The notes: a model not told the origin generated them from the sequence alone. A stretch of DNA of 64,000 bases from Alphaproteobacteria bacterium (GCA_016776605.1 JADHTB010000004.1:243137-307136); one strand, 5' to 3'; positions 42,152-51,250 are shown, counted from the first letter of the stretch. A program made the numbers and translations.

Positions 42152-42216
42152 GAACCAATTTTGGTTCTTTCGGCACAATAAGGACTAAAACTGGTTCTTG
42201 CAACCACTTTTGGTCC
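42152..42216. promoter_or_regulatory. Three operator-like boxes in the divergent promoter region
   Basis: Three related 16-base boxes: GAACCAATTTTGGTTC (42152-42167, a perfect inverted repeat around TT), GGACTAAAACTGGTTC (42182-42197) and CAACCACTTTTGGTCC (42201-42216). They share GRACCAAAANTGGTTC in one or the other direction and lie between the HTH gene and the Arc-like gene. A ribbon-helix-helix dimer such as the Arc-like product could bind cooperatively. Confidence 0.55.
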
Positions 42217-42285
42217 TTATGCATTGACCAATACGGCTTGCGCCACTAAGATACCGGGACGTTCTGGATTTTGCGGAATAGGCCG

Positions 42286-42813
42286 ATGCGGAAGCGCAAC
42301 GAAGATTCGACGGTTCAACTAAAAATCAGGGTGAAAGAACCCTTGCGAGCGCGCATTGAAACCGGCGCTGCTAAGCGAGGCGTCACAATGAATGCTGAAA
42401 TCGGCAGGCTTATTGAGGCCGCCATGCGTTATGAAGAGCAAGAGCGCAATGCCAAGATCCTAACTGTTAGCGGTATCTACCAATCGTTTGGGAAACCTGT
42501 GACATTTGTGGTGATGCAGCTTCTGGCCAACGCGATCACCAGTATTGAGCAAACGACGAACACGGATTGGCGAGAAGACCCGCTGACCTTTAAACAGGTT
42601 GCGAACGCTTGCACAACAATCCTCAAGCTGTTCAGGAATGACCGTAAGGAGACGCTACCCGCACCAGAAATCGGATTTATTGCGAGCGAATCGGCCGTTG
42701 TTGGGGCTGACATTGCAAAGGAAGTCCTCGACGAGTGGGTAGGCCAAATCAACCTAGCGAAAGCGATGCGGGCCAAAAGCGAAGCCATTGAAGACGGTGC
42801 AGGGACAGAGTGA
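42286..42813 (+). CDS. Arc-like ribbon-helix-helix protein
   Basis: A 175-residue protein. Residues 1-50 form a ribbon-helix-helix: a strand with VQLKIRVKEPLRARIETGAA and a second helix with TMNAEIGRLIEAAMRYEEQE. The rest (residues 60-175) is helical and not recognised. It should bind DNA as a dimer and probably represses the divergent promoters through the boxes at 42152-42216. It starts at ATG 42286; the integrase begins six bases after its stop, so both are one operon and integrase expression may be self-limited. Confidence 0.72.
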   Translation: MRKRNEDSTVQLKIRVKEPLRARIETGAAKRGVTMNAEIGRLIEAAMRYEEQERNAKILTVSGIYQSFGKPVTFVVMQLLANAITSIEQTTNTDWREDPLTFKQVANACTTILKLFRNDRKETLPAPEIGFIASESAVVGADIAKEVLDEWVGQINLAKAMRAKSEAIEDGAGTE

Positions 42814-42819
42814 CGTCCG

Positions 42820-43989
42820 ATGGCCCGCAGCTTTCAGAAGCTCACCCGCCGCACGATCCGCGCCCTGGCGCCCGGCCAGAAGATCACCGAGGGCGGAATT
42901 ACGGCTGAAAAGCTATCGGATGGTGATGTTAGGTACACCGTCGCCTTCATGGTCGATGGGCAGCGCATTCACCGCGTCGTCGGCCTGGCCAGCAATGACA
43001 CCACCAGGACGCAGGCCGAGGACTTCATCGCCAAGGCACGGAGCGAAGCCAAAGAGCAGCGATTGAAACTGCCCAAGGGCCGGAAGCTGCACCTGACCTT
43101 TGAGACGGCGGCGAAGCTGTACGTTGACAAGTTGGAGGAAAGCGGCGGCAAGAATGTCAAAGAGAAGAAGTGGCACCTTCGACTGCACCTCACGCCCTAT
43201 TTCGGCTCGATGCGCCTGGAGAAGATTAGCACCTTCACACTGGAAAAGTTTCGCCGGCATTGTTCCGGCAAAGACCTGTCTATCAGCACCACCAACCAAC
43301 TACTGGCCACGTATCGCCACATGGGCCGGAAACTGCATGAATGGGGCGATATCAACTTCATTCCACCAATGGTGAAGATGGAAGCGGCGGACAACGCCCG
43401 CGACTATGTGCTGAGCGACGATGACAAGACCGGGTTGCTCAACGCGGCCCTTGAAGACAGCAATCAATACATTTGGCTCTTCATCACCATGGGCCTGCAT
43501 ACAAGCCTACGGCACAGCGAAATCCTATCGGGCCGGTTCGAAAACTTCGACAGTGAGCGGCGGCGCCTGCTGGTGAAGGTGAAGGGCGGGCACTGGCGCG
43601 AACAACCGCTTACGCGGACTATAACCGATGTGCTGAAGCGGGAACGTGAGATGGCTTCGGAAACTGACGGCTGGATATTTCCAAACTCTATAAGTGCCAG
43701 CAAACACTATGAGAGCATGAAGACGCCGTTTCGCCGCGTTGTCCTAGCTGCCGGCCTGGATCCACAGAAGGTAACCCCACACACCCTGCGGCATACCGCC
43801 ATAACCGACCTGGCAGAGACTGGGGCGGCCATACGGACTGTACAAGAGTTCTCAGGCCACACGTCCGTCGAGATGGTGATGCGATATACCCACGCCCGCG
43901 AACAACAGGTTGACCAGGCCCTGGAAAAGCTCGATCAGAAGAGAACAAACCAGGCCCCTGCGAAGGCGTCAAAACGCGGATGTTCCTGA
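42820..43989 (+). CDS. Tyrosine-type site-specific integrase
   Basis: A 389-residue phage-type integrase. An N-terminal arm-binding region (residues 1-75) is followed by a SAM-like core-binding domain (90-180) and the catalytic domain with Arg231 (SLRHSEIL), the H-x-x-R of HTLRHTAITDLAETG (His321, Arg324), His347 (SGHTSVEM) and the nucleophile Tyr356 (RYTHAREQ). It would integrate the element at the adjacent tRNA-Thr gene, whose 3' end is about 80 bases from its stop. The usual C-terminal tail is short. All catalytic residues are present, so it may be active. Confidence 0.92.
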   Translation: MARSFQKLTRRTIRALAPGQKITEGGITAEKLSDGDVRYTVAFMVDGQRIHRVVGLASNDTTRTQAEDFIAKARSEAKEQRLKLPKGRKLHLTFETAAKLYVDKLEESGGKNVKEKKWHLRLHLTPYFGSMRLEKISTFTLEKFRRHCSGKDLSISTTNQLLATYRHMGRKLHEWGDINFIPPMVKMEAADNARDYVLSDDDKTGLLNAALEDSNQYIWLFITMGLHTSLRHSEILSGRFENFDSERRRLLVKVKGGHWREQPLTRTITDVLKREREMASETDGWIFPNSISASKHYESMKTPFRRVVLAAGLDPQKVTPHTLRHTAITDLAETGAAIRTVQEFSGHTSVEMVMRYTHAREQQVDQALEKLDQKRTNQAPAKASKRGCS

Positions 43990-44071
43990 CACGTTTACAC
44001 AGGAATTACACACAGCGCCCGCAGTCGCGGAAGCCAAGAATTAGCAACATATTGAATTTTATTGGGAAAAT

Positions 44072-44146
44072 TGGTGCCGGCGAGAGGAATCGAACCTCTG
44101 GCCTACTGATTACGAATCAGTTGCTCTACCCCTGAGCTACGCCGGC
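44072..44146 (-). tRNA. tRNA-Thr (anticodon CGU)
   Basis: On the reverse strand GCCGGCG starts the acceptor stem (44146-44140) and pairs with CGCCGGC; the discriminator A and an encoded CCA follow (44075-44072). The D arm GCTCAGGGGTAGAGC, the anticodon stem ACTGA/TCAGT around the loop TTCGTAA (anticodon CGT), and the T arm with GGTTCGATTCC are intact. CGU reads ACG, Thr. The 3' end faces the integrase gene, which marks it as the likely attachment site. No second copy of the 3' end was found by eye, so the left boundary is open. Confidence 0.95.
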
Positions 44147-44308
44147 ATGGGGTTTGGAATGCGGCGGGACCATAGGCCGGGCGGGGCGGATTTGCAATAT
44201 GGCTTGGGGTAAGTTTTTGGCTTTGGTTTCGCCGGGCGTCTGGTTATGCGATGGTCGCCGTGCGACGCTAACCTGAGACGATTGCCTTAATTACGAAAGC
44301 TGCCGCCC

Positions 44309-45595
44309 ATGTCCGTGGTTGAACGCCTGACCGGCCTGCATTGGCGCCAGCAGGGGCCGATTATCCTGGTTGGCATGGGCCATGGGGCGACGCACTGGCT
44401 GTTGGGCACATTCTATCTGTTGCTGCCGTTTATCGCCCGGCAGTTGGACCTGAGCTATACCGAGGCCGGGCTGTTGGTATCGGCGGTGCACGCCAGCGCC
44501 TTTGCCACCAATCTGGTCAGCGGCATGGTGGTGGATGTGACCGGCCGGCGGGTGCCAATATTGGTGGCCTCGTTATGCATCGGCGCCCTGGCCATGAGCG
44601 GCTTTGGCGTGGCGGGCGGCGTTCTGGGGCTGTTGCCCCTGGTGGTCCTGATCGGCTGCACCAACAACCTGTGGCACCCGGCCGCTATATCCTATCTGTC
44701 ACGGCGGTTTCCCGAACAGCGCGGTTATGCCCTGTCGATCCACGCCCTGGGTGCCAACAGCGGCGATGCCCTGGCGCCCCTGGCCATTGGCGCCCTGCTG
44801 CTGTGGTTAAGCTGGCCCCAGGCGGCCATGGCCGCCGCCGTGCCCACCCTGGCCGTCGCCCTGTTGCTGTTCGCCAGCCTGCCCCGGCAAAGCATCGTTC
44901 AGCGCCAGGACGGTCAAAAACCGGCGGGGGGGCGGCATTCAGGCACGGGCGAGGGCATGAGCATGGCGGCCTATTGGCGCGGCCTGGCCGCCCTGATCCG
45001 CGACCGGGCGGTGTTGAGCCTGTGTCTGGTGGCCGCCCTGCGCACCATGACACAAGCCGGCCTGTTGGCCTTTCTGCCCTTGTATCTGAGCAATAGTCTG
45101 GGGGCGGGGCCGCTGCTGTTGGGCGCGGCCCTGGCGGCGATGCAGCTGGGCGGCGTCCTGGCCGCGCCCATTGCCGGGGCCTGGTCGGACCGGATCGGCC
45201 GCCGGCCCATCATCCTGGCGGGCCTGTCCGCCTCGACCGTGGTGATCGCCAGTCTGGCGGCGATCGGCCATACGGGCACCTTTATTGCCGGCATTTCCGT
45301 CCTGGGCTTTGTCCTGTTCGCGGTCCGCCCGGTGATCCATAGCTGGCTGATGGACCTGACGCCGCCGAACCTGGGCGGCTCGGCCACCTCGTTGATGTTC
45401 GGCAGTCAGGCGTTACTGGCCACGGCGGCGCCTATTCTGGGCGGCATTATCGCCGATACCTGGGATTTGGCGGCGGTGTTCTACTTCCTGGCCGGCAGTC
45501 TGTTGGCCGCCAACCTGGCCCTGGTGCTGTTACCCCTGGCGTCCCATAAAATAGTCGAAGGCGCGGCTGGCCTGGAGAAATCTGAAAAACCTTAG
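44309..45595 (+). CDS. MFS transporter
   Basis: A 428-residue protein with 12 helices. The first-half motif SGMVVDVTGRRVPILVAS and the second-half AGAWSDRIGRRPIILAG are the D(R)xGRR loops of the family. LLPLVVLIGCTNNLWHPAAI and FPEQRGYALSIHALGANSGD belong to the FsrR-like fosmidomycin/nitrate-like branch; drug efflux is possible. Its stop TAG is the first three bases of an inverted-repeat element. GC content is higher than in the preceding element. Confidence 0.88.
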   Translation: MSVVERLTGLHWRQQGPIILVGMGHGATHWLLGTFYLLLPFIARQLDLSYTEAGLLVSAVHASAFATNLVSGMVVDVTGRRVPILVASLCIGALAMSGFGVAGGVLGLLPLVVLIGCTNNLWHPAAISYLSRRFPEQRGYALSIHALGANSGDALAPLAIGALLLWLSWPQAAMAAAVPTLAVALLLFASLPRQSIVQRQDGQKPAGGRHSGTGEGMSMAAYWRGLAALIRDRAVLSLCLVAALRTMTQAGLLAFLPLYLSNSLGAGPLLLGAALAAMQLGGVLAAPIAGAWSDRIGRRPIILAGLSASTVVIASLAAIGHTGTFIAGISVLGFVLFAVRPVIHSWLMDLTPPNLGGSATSLMFGSQALLATAAPILGGIIADTWDLAAVFYFLAGSLLAANLALVLLPLASHKIVEGAAGLEKSEKP

Positions 45596-45655
45596 AGCAA
45601 TTTTCAATTAATTGGAGTCGCTATCACGACTTAAGTGATTGGTTCAATTGCTCTA
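45593..45655 (+). terminator. TAGAGCAATT inverted-repeat element, terminator of the MFS gene
   Basis: A 63-base unit with 10-base perfect ends TAGAGCAATT/AATTGCTCTA and a partial inner stem (AGTCG/CGACT), followed by TTTTT. The first TAG is the stop of the MFS gene. With its T run it should end transcription from the left. The end sequence shares TAGAGCA with the larger MITE-like element at 12164. Confidence 0.6.
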
Positions 45656-45668
45656 TTTTTAAGATTCT

Positions 45669-45695
45669 GAGCGCATTTTCTTCGAATGCGCTCTA
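45669..45695 (-). terminator. Hairpin at the end of hemY
   Basis: GAGCGCATT pairs with AATGCGCTC around a seven-base loop. On the reverse strand it starts directly with the TAG stop of hemY (TAGAGCGCATT), so stop codon and stem share bases. The following minus-strand sequence has no long T run, so it may act as an mRNA 3'-end stabiliser or as part of a bidirectional terminator with the element at 45593. Confidence 0.55.
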
Positions 45696-47117
45696 GGAGG
45701 CGCGGGTTGGTGCCGGCTCCACATCGGGTGGCAGGATTTCCATCTCGGCTGCCGCCTCTCCAGATCCCGCTCCGCTAGACCCTGCCCCGCTAGACTCCAT
45801 GGTGGGCAGATAGGGCAGGACGGCACCGGCGCCCGGCGGCTGGCGCCAGACGAAGGCGTCAAAGCTGCCGCAATCGGGGCAATGGGGCGCCCAGTCGGCG
45901 TTTTGCCGGCCGCAACTTTGACAGATCCAGGCCGCGTCGGCGGGCAATATGGCCGCCTGACGCAGCCATTGCCGGGCGGCGGCGCCATCACCCAGTTCGG
46001 CTTCTTCCAGATCCGCCAACAGCCGCGCCACTCTGGCCGTGGGGGCGCCTTCCAGCAGGGCCTGCAACTGCTCCCGCGCCAGATCGTACTCGCCGGCGTC
46101 CAGGGCCGCCTGGGCCAGGGCCATGCGGCTTTCCGTACTGGCCGCGTGATCAGCGATCAGTTTTTGCACCACCGCCAAACGGTCTTCGGCATCGTCGGTG
46201 GGGTGAATGTCCAGCCAGGCGGCCAGCAGATCGGGATGCGGCGCTGTCCGCCAACCCTCGCGCAGCAGACGCTCCGCCTTGCGCACATCGCCAGCCGCGC
46301 CATACAGGCGGCCGGCCATTGCCGTGGCGGGGCTGAAATCAGGCAATTGGGTATGCGCCTTGCGGGCCAGTTCCAGGGCGCGCTTGCTTTCGCCACGCTC
46401 TGCTGCCACGCGGGCCTGGGCGAACAGAACGACGGCCTGGCGGCTGGCGGCCTCGGGGGCCGCCAACAGCTTATGCTTGATGGTATGGGCCAGGGTTTTT
46501 TCCGCGGCCTGCCAGTCGCCGGTAGCGGCTTCCAGGGAAAACAGCTCCTGCCCGACCCAGGGCGTATCGGGACGCAGGGCAAAGGCGCGGCGCGCCAGGG
46601 TCAGCGCCTCGGCCCGGTCACCGTCCCGGCGCGCCTGCACCAACAGGCCACGCAGGCCAAGAAATTCCGTTTCGGGCCGCTCCCGCATGGCCTGGAAATA
46701 ACCCCTGGCGGCAGCTTCATCGCCATCCAGCTGTGCTGCCTGGGCCGATAGCAGCAAGGTCAATGCAGGTTCGTTCAACAATTGCGCGGTCCGCCGGGCC
46801 AGTTTCTTGGCCTGCCCCAGATCGCCGGCGGCGACGGCCACAAGACCGGCGGAAAGGCTTTCATAGCCCTTGCGCCGGCGCCCCTCGGCCCGCAACGTGC
46901 TGAGCGCCAAGGGCGAGGACAGCAGCCAGCGCCAAAACCGGTAGACGGCGGCAACCACGATCAACAGCACCAACAGGGCCGCTGCCGCCACGGCGGTGGA
47001 GGTTTCGATCTGCCGCCCGCCCCACTGCACGCTGATCTGACCCGGATGATCCGCCAGCCAGGCCGCCGCGATGCCCAGCGCGGCCAGGCTTAGAAATAGC
47101 AACAGCGCCCGCAACAT
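45693..47117 (-). CDS. hemY: HemY-type heme-biosynthesis TPR membrane protein
   Basis: A 474-residue protein starting MLRALLLFLSLAALGIAAAW. Two N-terminal helices (about residues 3-20 and 40-60) with HPGQISVQWGG between are the HemY_N signature, followed by TPR-like helical repeats (residues 90-390). A C-terminal zinc-ribbon-like part reads WICQSCGRQNADWAPHCPDC, as in alphaproteobacterial members. It lies in the inner membrane and has been linked to late steps of heme synthesis, but its exact biochemical role is not settled. The start overlaps the stop of the upstream gene (TGATG). It is the last gene of the hemCD operon. Confidence 0.85.
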   Translation of the reverse strand: MLRALLLFLSLAALGIAAAWLADHPGQISVQWGGRQIETSTAVAAAALLVLLIVVAAVYRFWRWLLSSPLALSTLRAEGRRRKGYESLSAGLVAVAAGDLGQAKKLARRTAQLLNEPALTLLLSAQAAQLDGDEAAARGYFQAMRERPETEFLGLRGLLVQARRDGDRAEALTLARRAFALRPDTPWVGQELFSLEAATGDWQAAEKTLAHTIKHKLLAAPEAASRQAVVLFAQARVAAERGESKRALELARKAHTQLPDFSPATAMAGRLYGAAGDVRKAERLLREGWRTAPHPDLLAAWLDIHPTDDAEDRLAVVQKLIADHAASTESRMALAQAALDAGEYDLAREQLQALLEGAPTARVARLLADLEEAELGDGAAARQWLRQAAILPADAAWICQSCGRQNADWAPHCPDCGSFDAFVWRQPPGAGAVLPYLPTMESSGAGSSGAGSGEAAAEMEILPPDVEPAPTRAS

Positions 47118-48451
47118 CAGCCGTCCGCCAGCTGGGCAATAGCCCGGCTTTGCAGTTCGGCCAGGGCGGCCATGGCCGCCAGCCGTGCCTTGGCCCGGTC
47201 CAGCCATGGCCGCGCCGCCGTGGCCGCCGGGCCATCCAGCCCATCGATCAGGCCTACGGCCGCCGCCAGTTCGCCGGCCGTCAGGCGCCGTTCGGCCCGG
47301 GCCAGGACGGCATCAACCTCCATCCCGTCAACCTCGCCCACCCGGCGCACAGTCACCAACGAGGTCAGGCGGTGCAAGGTACGGCGCCAAAAACTACCGG
47401 TTTCATCGCTATCGGCCCGCAGCACAGCCCGCGCCATGGCGGCGAATTGATCGGACAGGGCGCGCAGGCTGATGATACCCGTCCCTGCCATTGGCGCCAG
47501 GCTCCGCGCCGCCCGTTGCAACGCAACATCATCCCCTGCCAGGGCCGTCACGGCGGCCAGATCGGCGGTATAAGGCGCACCGGCCAAAACAGTCTGGCGC
47601 AATTGCCCCACCGCCAGCACCAGCCCCTGACCGGCGCCGGCCTTCTGTCCGGCACGCACGGACTGCCGCACCACTCCCTGCAACTGTTCCAAACGCGCCT
47701 GCAGGGCGGCCAATGCCTGGCGCAGCTCCTTGTTCTCGTTGGCCAGGGCCGTGGTCTGTTGCGCCAAGGCCGTAACCTCTTCCTGGGTGGGTACGGATAC
47801 CGGCGCCCCGGCGTCCGCCGTTCCGGTTTTTGAATTCACTTCTGGCGCCGGCTTCGCCGCGCCATCGGCCAGATCGCCCAGTCGGGCCCTCAAGGCGTTC
47901 ACTTCCGCGCCCAGGGCGGCCAGCGCGGCGGCACCGTCTTTGCCAGCCTGTTGTCCCAGTTCGTCCATGGCCTTTTCCAGCGTGGCGAGTTTCCCGCGCA
48001 GGGTGGCCAAAACCTCACCGCCCGACAGGCCTTGGGACAGATCGGCCAGTTGTCGGGTGAAGGCGTCCATGGCGGATTTGATGGCATCGACGGCCTGATC
48101 CCGCCGGGCGTCCGCCGCCTCTAACTTAGCGACACGTTGCTCCAGGGTCTGCACGGCCTCGATAGCATCTGGGACAACCGGGGTATCCGGGGTTCGGGAA
48201 GCTTGGGTATTTTGCGGAGAGACCTCCGCAGGCGACCGAGGGGATTGCAGCATCGGCCAGGACAGATAAAGCCCGACAGCCAGCAGGCCCAGAAAAATCA
48301 GGATCGCCCAAGGGGCCCGTCCAGCCCAGCGCTTGCCTTGTTTCGCTACATCCGTGCCAGAATCGGAAGGGCCGGAACCAGAGGGGCCGGGTTCAGAAGG
48401 ATCGAGTTCTGAAGGATCGGGATCGGGGGCCGGTTGTTTTTCGTCTGCCAT
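47117..48451 (-). CDS. Mitofilin-like inner-membrane protein
   Basis: A 444-residue protein. The cytosolic N-terminus is acidic and Pro/Ser-rich (residues 1-40, repeats of DPSE, GPSG), followed by one membrane helix (about 47-68, ILIFLGLLAVGLYLSW), a long coiled coil (110-265) and a C-terminal domain with SFWRRTLHRLTSLVTVRRVG and a final helix pair. Alphaproteobacterial homologues of mitofilin/Mic60 have this arrangement and are encoded next to hem genes; they shape membranes. That role here follows from family knowledge and position. It overlaps hemY by one base. Confidence 0.85.
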   Translation of the reverse strand: MADEKQPAPDPDPSELDPSEPGPSGSGPSDSGTDVAKQGKRWAGRAPWAILIFLGLLAVGLYLSWPMLQSPRSPAEVSPQNTQASRTPDTPVVPDAIEAVQTLEQRVAKLEAADARRDQAVDAIKSAMDAFTRQLADLSQGLSGGEVLATLRGKLATLEKAMDELGQQAGKDGAAALAALGAEVNALRARLGDLADGAAKPAPEVNSKTGTADAGAPVSVPTQEEVTALAQQTTALANENKELRQALAALQARLEQLQGVVRQSVRAGQKAGAGQGLVLAVGQLRQTVLAGAPYTADLAAVTALAGDDVALQRAARSLAPMAGTGIISLRALSDQFAAMARAVLRADSDETGSFWRRTLHRLTSLVTVRRVGEVDGMEVDAVLARAERRLTAGELAAAVGLIDGLDGPAATAARPWLDRAKARLAAMAALAELQSRAIAQLADG

Positions 48452-48466
48452 TCGGTTCTCACAATT

Positions 48467-49165
48467 TCATAGCAACGCCAGCAGGTCATCCTGGCGCGGC
48501 ATTGCGGCAATAATTTGTCGGCGCCAGGGGACCTTGGCGGCCGCTTCACCTACCGCGGCGCTAAGCCCGTACAGATCGACGCCACGGCAAACCTCACCCA
48601 GCCCATCCTGCAACAGCAGCTTAACAAAAGTAGCCGCGCTGCGGGCGGAGAAAAACAGCACACCATCGATCTGGCCCGCGCGCAACGCCGCCCGGCTGGC
48701 AGCACTTAAACGTTCCGTCGTTGCCGCGTCATACAGTACGGCCCGGCGCAGCTTATAGCCATCCGCGCCCAGATCACCGGCCAGGTCGCCAGCCACGGCG
48801 CTGCCCGCCACATGCACCAGCACCCCATCGTCTGGCGCCAGGCGTTGACGCACCAGCGCCGCCAGGGCCACCACGTCGCCACCGGCCGTGGCCACATCGA
48901 CGAACCCGGCGTGTCTGGCGGCGGCGGCTGTCGCCTCGCCCACCGCCAAAACGGCCAGGTCCCGGCGCGCCGTACACCCGGCCAGCGCCCGCACGCCGTT
49001 GGCCGAGGTCAACAACAACGCGGCGGCATCGCCCAGATCCAGGTTGGCGTCCGTTATGGGCTGAATGGTCAGCATGGGTTCGATCAGCACCCGATGGCCC
49101 AGGTCCTGCAATTGCCGGGCCAGATCCTCGGCTTCCTCGCGCGGGCGGGTGACGATCAGATGCAT
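48467..49165 (-). CDS. hemD: Uroporphyrinogen-III synthase
   Basis: A 232-residue protein starting MHLIVTRPREEAEDLARQLQ. It has the bilobed HemD pattern: TRP near the N-terminus, LLLTSANGVRAL, LAVGEATAAAARHAGF, the RRAVLYDA turn and DGVLFFSARSAATFVKLLLQ. It closes hydroxymethylbilane to uroporphyrinogen III with inversion of ring D. It begins four bases after the hemC stop. The longer frame to 49291 lies over hemC and is rejected. Sequence conservation in this family is generally low; position supports the call. Confidence 0.92.
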   Translation of the reverse strand: MHLIVTRPREEAEDLARQLQDLGHRVLIEPMLTIQPITDANLDLGDAAALLLTSANGVRALAGCTARRDLAVLAVGEATAAAARHAGFVDVATAGGDVVALAALVRQRLAPDDGVLVHVAGSAVAGDLAGDLGADGYKLRRAVLYDAATTERLSAASRAALRAGQIDGVLFFSARSAATFVKLLLQDGLGEVCRGVDLYGLSAAVGEAAAKVPWRRQIIAAMPRQDDLLALL

Positions 49166-49169
49166 GGCA

Positions 49170-50111
49170 TCACGTGTCGGCGAAAAAGTCCGGCCCCGCC
49201 CGGCCCAGCAATTCCTCGCCCGCGTCCCGCCCCATGGCGGCGGCATCGCCCACGGGACCTTGCCGGCTGGTGCCCAGAACTTCGCTGCCATCCACGCGCA
49301 GGATTTGGGCCCGCAGGGTCAAGCCACCGCCCTGCAATTCCGCCAGCGCCGCGATCGGCGTCCGGCACGAGCCATCCAGCGCCGCCAACAAGGCCCGTTC
49401 CGCCGCCACGCAATGGGCCGTTTCCAGATGATGTAAAGGCGCCAGATATTCGGCGGTGACGCTGTCATCCAGACGGATTTCAATACCGATCACGGCCTGC
49501 GCCACGGCCGGCAGCATAACCTCGACCGGGACCGGGGCGGTGATGCGTTCCGCCAGGCCAAGGCGGTTCAACCCGGCGCAGGCCAGAAAGGTTGCCTGGG
49601 CCACGCCCTCGGACAATTTGCGCATGCGGGTGTTCACGTTGCCGCGAAAATCCACCACCCGCAGGTCTGGCCGGGCATGGCGCACCTGGGCCACCCGGCG
49701 CAACGAGGAGGAGCCGACAGTGGCGCCCCTGGGCAGCGTGGCCAGGCTGTCGGCAATGGGCGAGAGGAAGCCGTCGCGGGGGTCCTCGCGGGGCAACAGA
49801 CAGACAATGCCCAGACCGCTGGGCAGTTCGGTCGGTACATCCTTCATGGAATGCACCGCCAGATCGATCTCGCCCGCCAGCAGGGCCTCTTCAATCTCCT
49901 TGGTGAACAGGCCCTTGCCGCCGAATTCCTTCAATGGTTTGCTCTGGATGCGGTCACCGGTCGTGGCGATCACCACAATCACCACGGCGTCCGCCGTTAG
50001 ATCCGGATGCGCCGTCAGCAGGCGGGATTTGACCTCCTCGGCCTGGGCCAATGCCAGGGGGGAGCCACGGGTGCCAATTCTAATGGCGTGGATAGTAGGT
50101 TGCGGGTTCAT
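49170..50111 (-). CDS. hemC: Porphobilinogen deaminase (hydroxymethylbilane synthase)
   Basis: A 313-residue protein starting MNPQPTIHAIRIGTRGSPLA. It has IGTRGSPLALAQ, the catalytic-Asp stretch LLAGEIDLAVHSMKDVPTEL (Asp in HSMKD), the Arg-rich substrate region GSSSLRRVAQVRHARPDL and the dipyrromethane cofactor Cys in LDGSCRTPIAALAEL. It makes hydroxymethylbilane in tetrapyrrole synthesis. It is the first gene of hemCD-mitofilin-hemY and is divergent from tsaD. The start at 50111 is chosen over 50147 because of family length. Confidence 0.96.
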   Translation of the reverse strand: MNPQPTIHAIRIGTRGSPLALAQAEEVKSRLLTAHPDLTADAVVIVVIATTGDRIQSKPLKEFGGKGLFTKEIEEALLAGEIDLAVHSMKDVPTELPSGLGIVCLLPREDPRDGFLSPIADSLATLPRGATVGSSSLRRVAQVRHARPDLRVVDFRGNVNTRMRKLSEGVAQATFLACAGLNRLGLAERITAPVPVEVMLPAVAQAVIGIEIRLDDSVTAEYLAPLHHLETAHCVAAERALLAALDGSCRTPIAALAELQGGGLTLRAQILRVDGSEVLGTSRQGPVGDAAAMGRDAGEELLGRAGPDFFADT

Positions 50112-50183
50112 AGTGGCGGTGCTAAGGCCTCCTAGAGTTCTGCGCAAGCCTTTTTACGCCCCTATGCTGCCACTGGAATAATC

Positions 50184-51227
50184 GTGATCGTACTTGGTAT
50201 TGAAACCTCCTGTGACGAAACCGCGGCAGCCGTGGTCGACGATAGGCGCCGCATCCGCGCCAACGTCGTGCTAAGTCAGGTGGCGGCGCATCGCCCCTAT
50301 GGCGGCGTGGTGCCGGAAATCGCGGCCCGGGCCCATGTGGAACAGATCGACGGCCTGATCCGTCAGGCCATGGCGGCGGCGCAACTTCAATTCACCGATC
50401 TGGATGGCGTTGCGGCCACCGCCGGGCCCGGCTTGATCGGCGGCGTCATGGTTGGCCTGGTCACGGGTAAGGCCATCGCCGCCGCGATCGGCAAACCGTT
50501 GCTGGCGATCAACCATTTGGAAGGTCATGCCCTGACCGCGCGGCTGACCGATAACCTGGATTTTCCCTATTTATTGCTGCTGGTTTCGGGCGGCCATTGT
50601 CAGCTGGTCCTGATCGAGGGCCTGGGCAATTACCGCCGCCTGGGCACGACCATTGACGATGCGGTGGGCGAGGCCTTTGACAAAACAGCCAAAATGCTGG
50701 GCCTGGACTATCCCGGTGGACCAGCCGTCCAGCGGGCGGCGGAACAGGGCGATGCCAGCGCCGTCAAACTGCCCCGGCCCATGGCCGGGCGGGATGGCTG
50801 TGATTTTTCGTTCTCGGGCCTGAAGACCGCCGTGCGCCGGTTGCTGGAAAACAATTCCGGACTGCGGGCGGCAGACGTAGCGGCCGGTTTTCAACAGGCC
50901 GTGGGCGATGTCATGGTGGACCGGGCCGGCAACGCCATCACTATGGCTCAGGTCTATTATCCCAAACTGGCCCATCTGGTGATCGCGGGCGGTGTTGCCG
51001 CCAACCTGCATTTGCGCCAGCGCCTGGACGGTTTGTGCCAGGAACGGGGTCTGACGCTGATCGCACCGCCCACCGATCTATGCACCGACAACGGCGCCAT
51101 GATCGCCTGGGCCGGCGTGGAACGCCTGATCGCCGGTTTGCATGATCCCCTGGATGCCCCCGCCCGGGCCCGATGGCCGCTGGATCCTGACGCCAAACCG
51201 GCGCCTTTTGCCGGCAAGAAAGCCTGA
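50184..51227 (+). CDS. tsaD: tRNA N6-threonylcarbamoyladenosine synthase subunit
   Basis: A 347-residue kinase-like (ASKHA) protein with the start [20 protein letters not shown], metal ligands in [10 protein letters not shown] (His), phosphate loops [14 protein letters not shown] and [13 protein letters not shown], and [20 protein letters not shown]. It transfers threonylcarbamoyl to A37 of ANN-reading tRNAs with TsaBCE. The start is GTG at 50184 behind GGAATAATC. It is divergent from hemC with 72 bases between, a common alphaproteobacterial arrangement. Confidence 0.97.
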   Translation: MIVLGIETSCDETAAAVVDDRRRIRANVVLSQVAAHRPYGGVVPEIAARAHVEQIDGLIRQAMAAAQLQFTDLDGVAATAGPGLIGGVMVGLVTGKAIAAAIGKPLLAINHLEGHALTARLTDNLDFPYLLLLVSGGHCQLVLIEGLGNYRRLGTTIDDAVGEAFDKTAKMLGLDYPGGPAVQRAAEQGDASAVKLPRPMAGRDGCDFSFSGLKTAVRRLLENNSGLRAADVAAGFQQAVGDVMVDRAGNAITMAQVYYPKLAHLVIAGGVAANLHLRQRLDGLCQERGLTLIAPPTDLCTDNGAMIAWAGVERLIAGLHDPLDAPARARWPLDPDAKPAPFAGKKA

Positions 51228-51250
51228 AGCATGCTACGAATGAACACGCC

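Noticed and set aside
44939..45387. Reverse frames over the MFS gene
   Set aside because: They are GC-rich shadow frames, full of Arg, Ala and Pro, opposite clear membrane helices.
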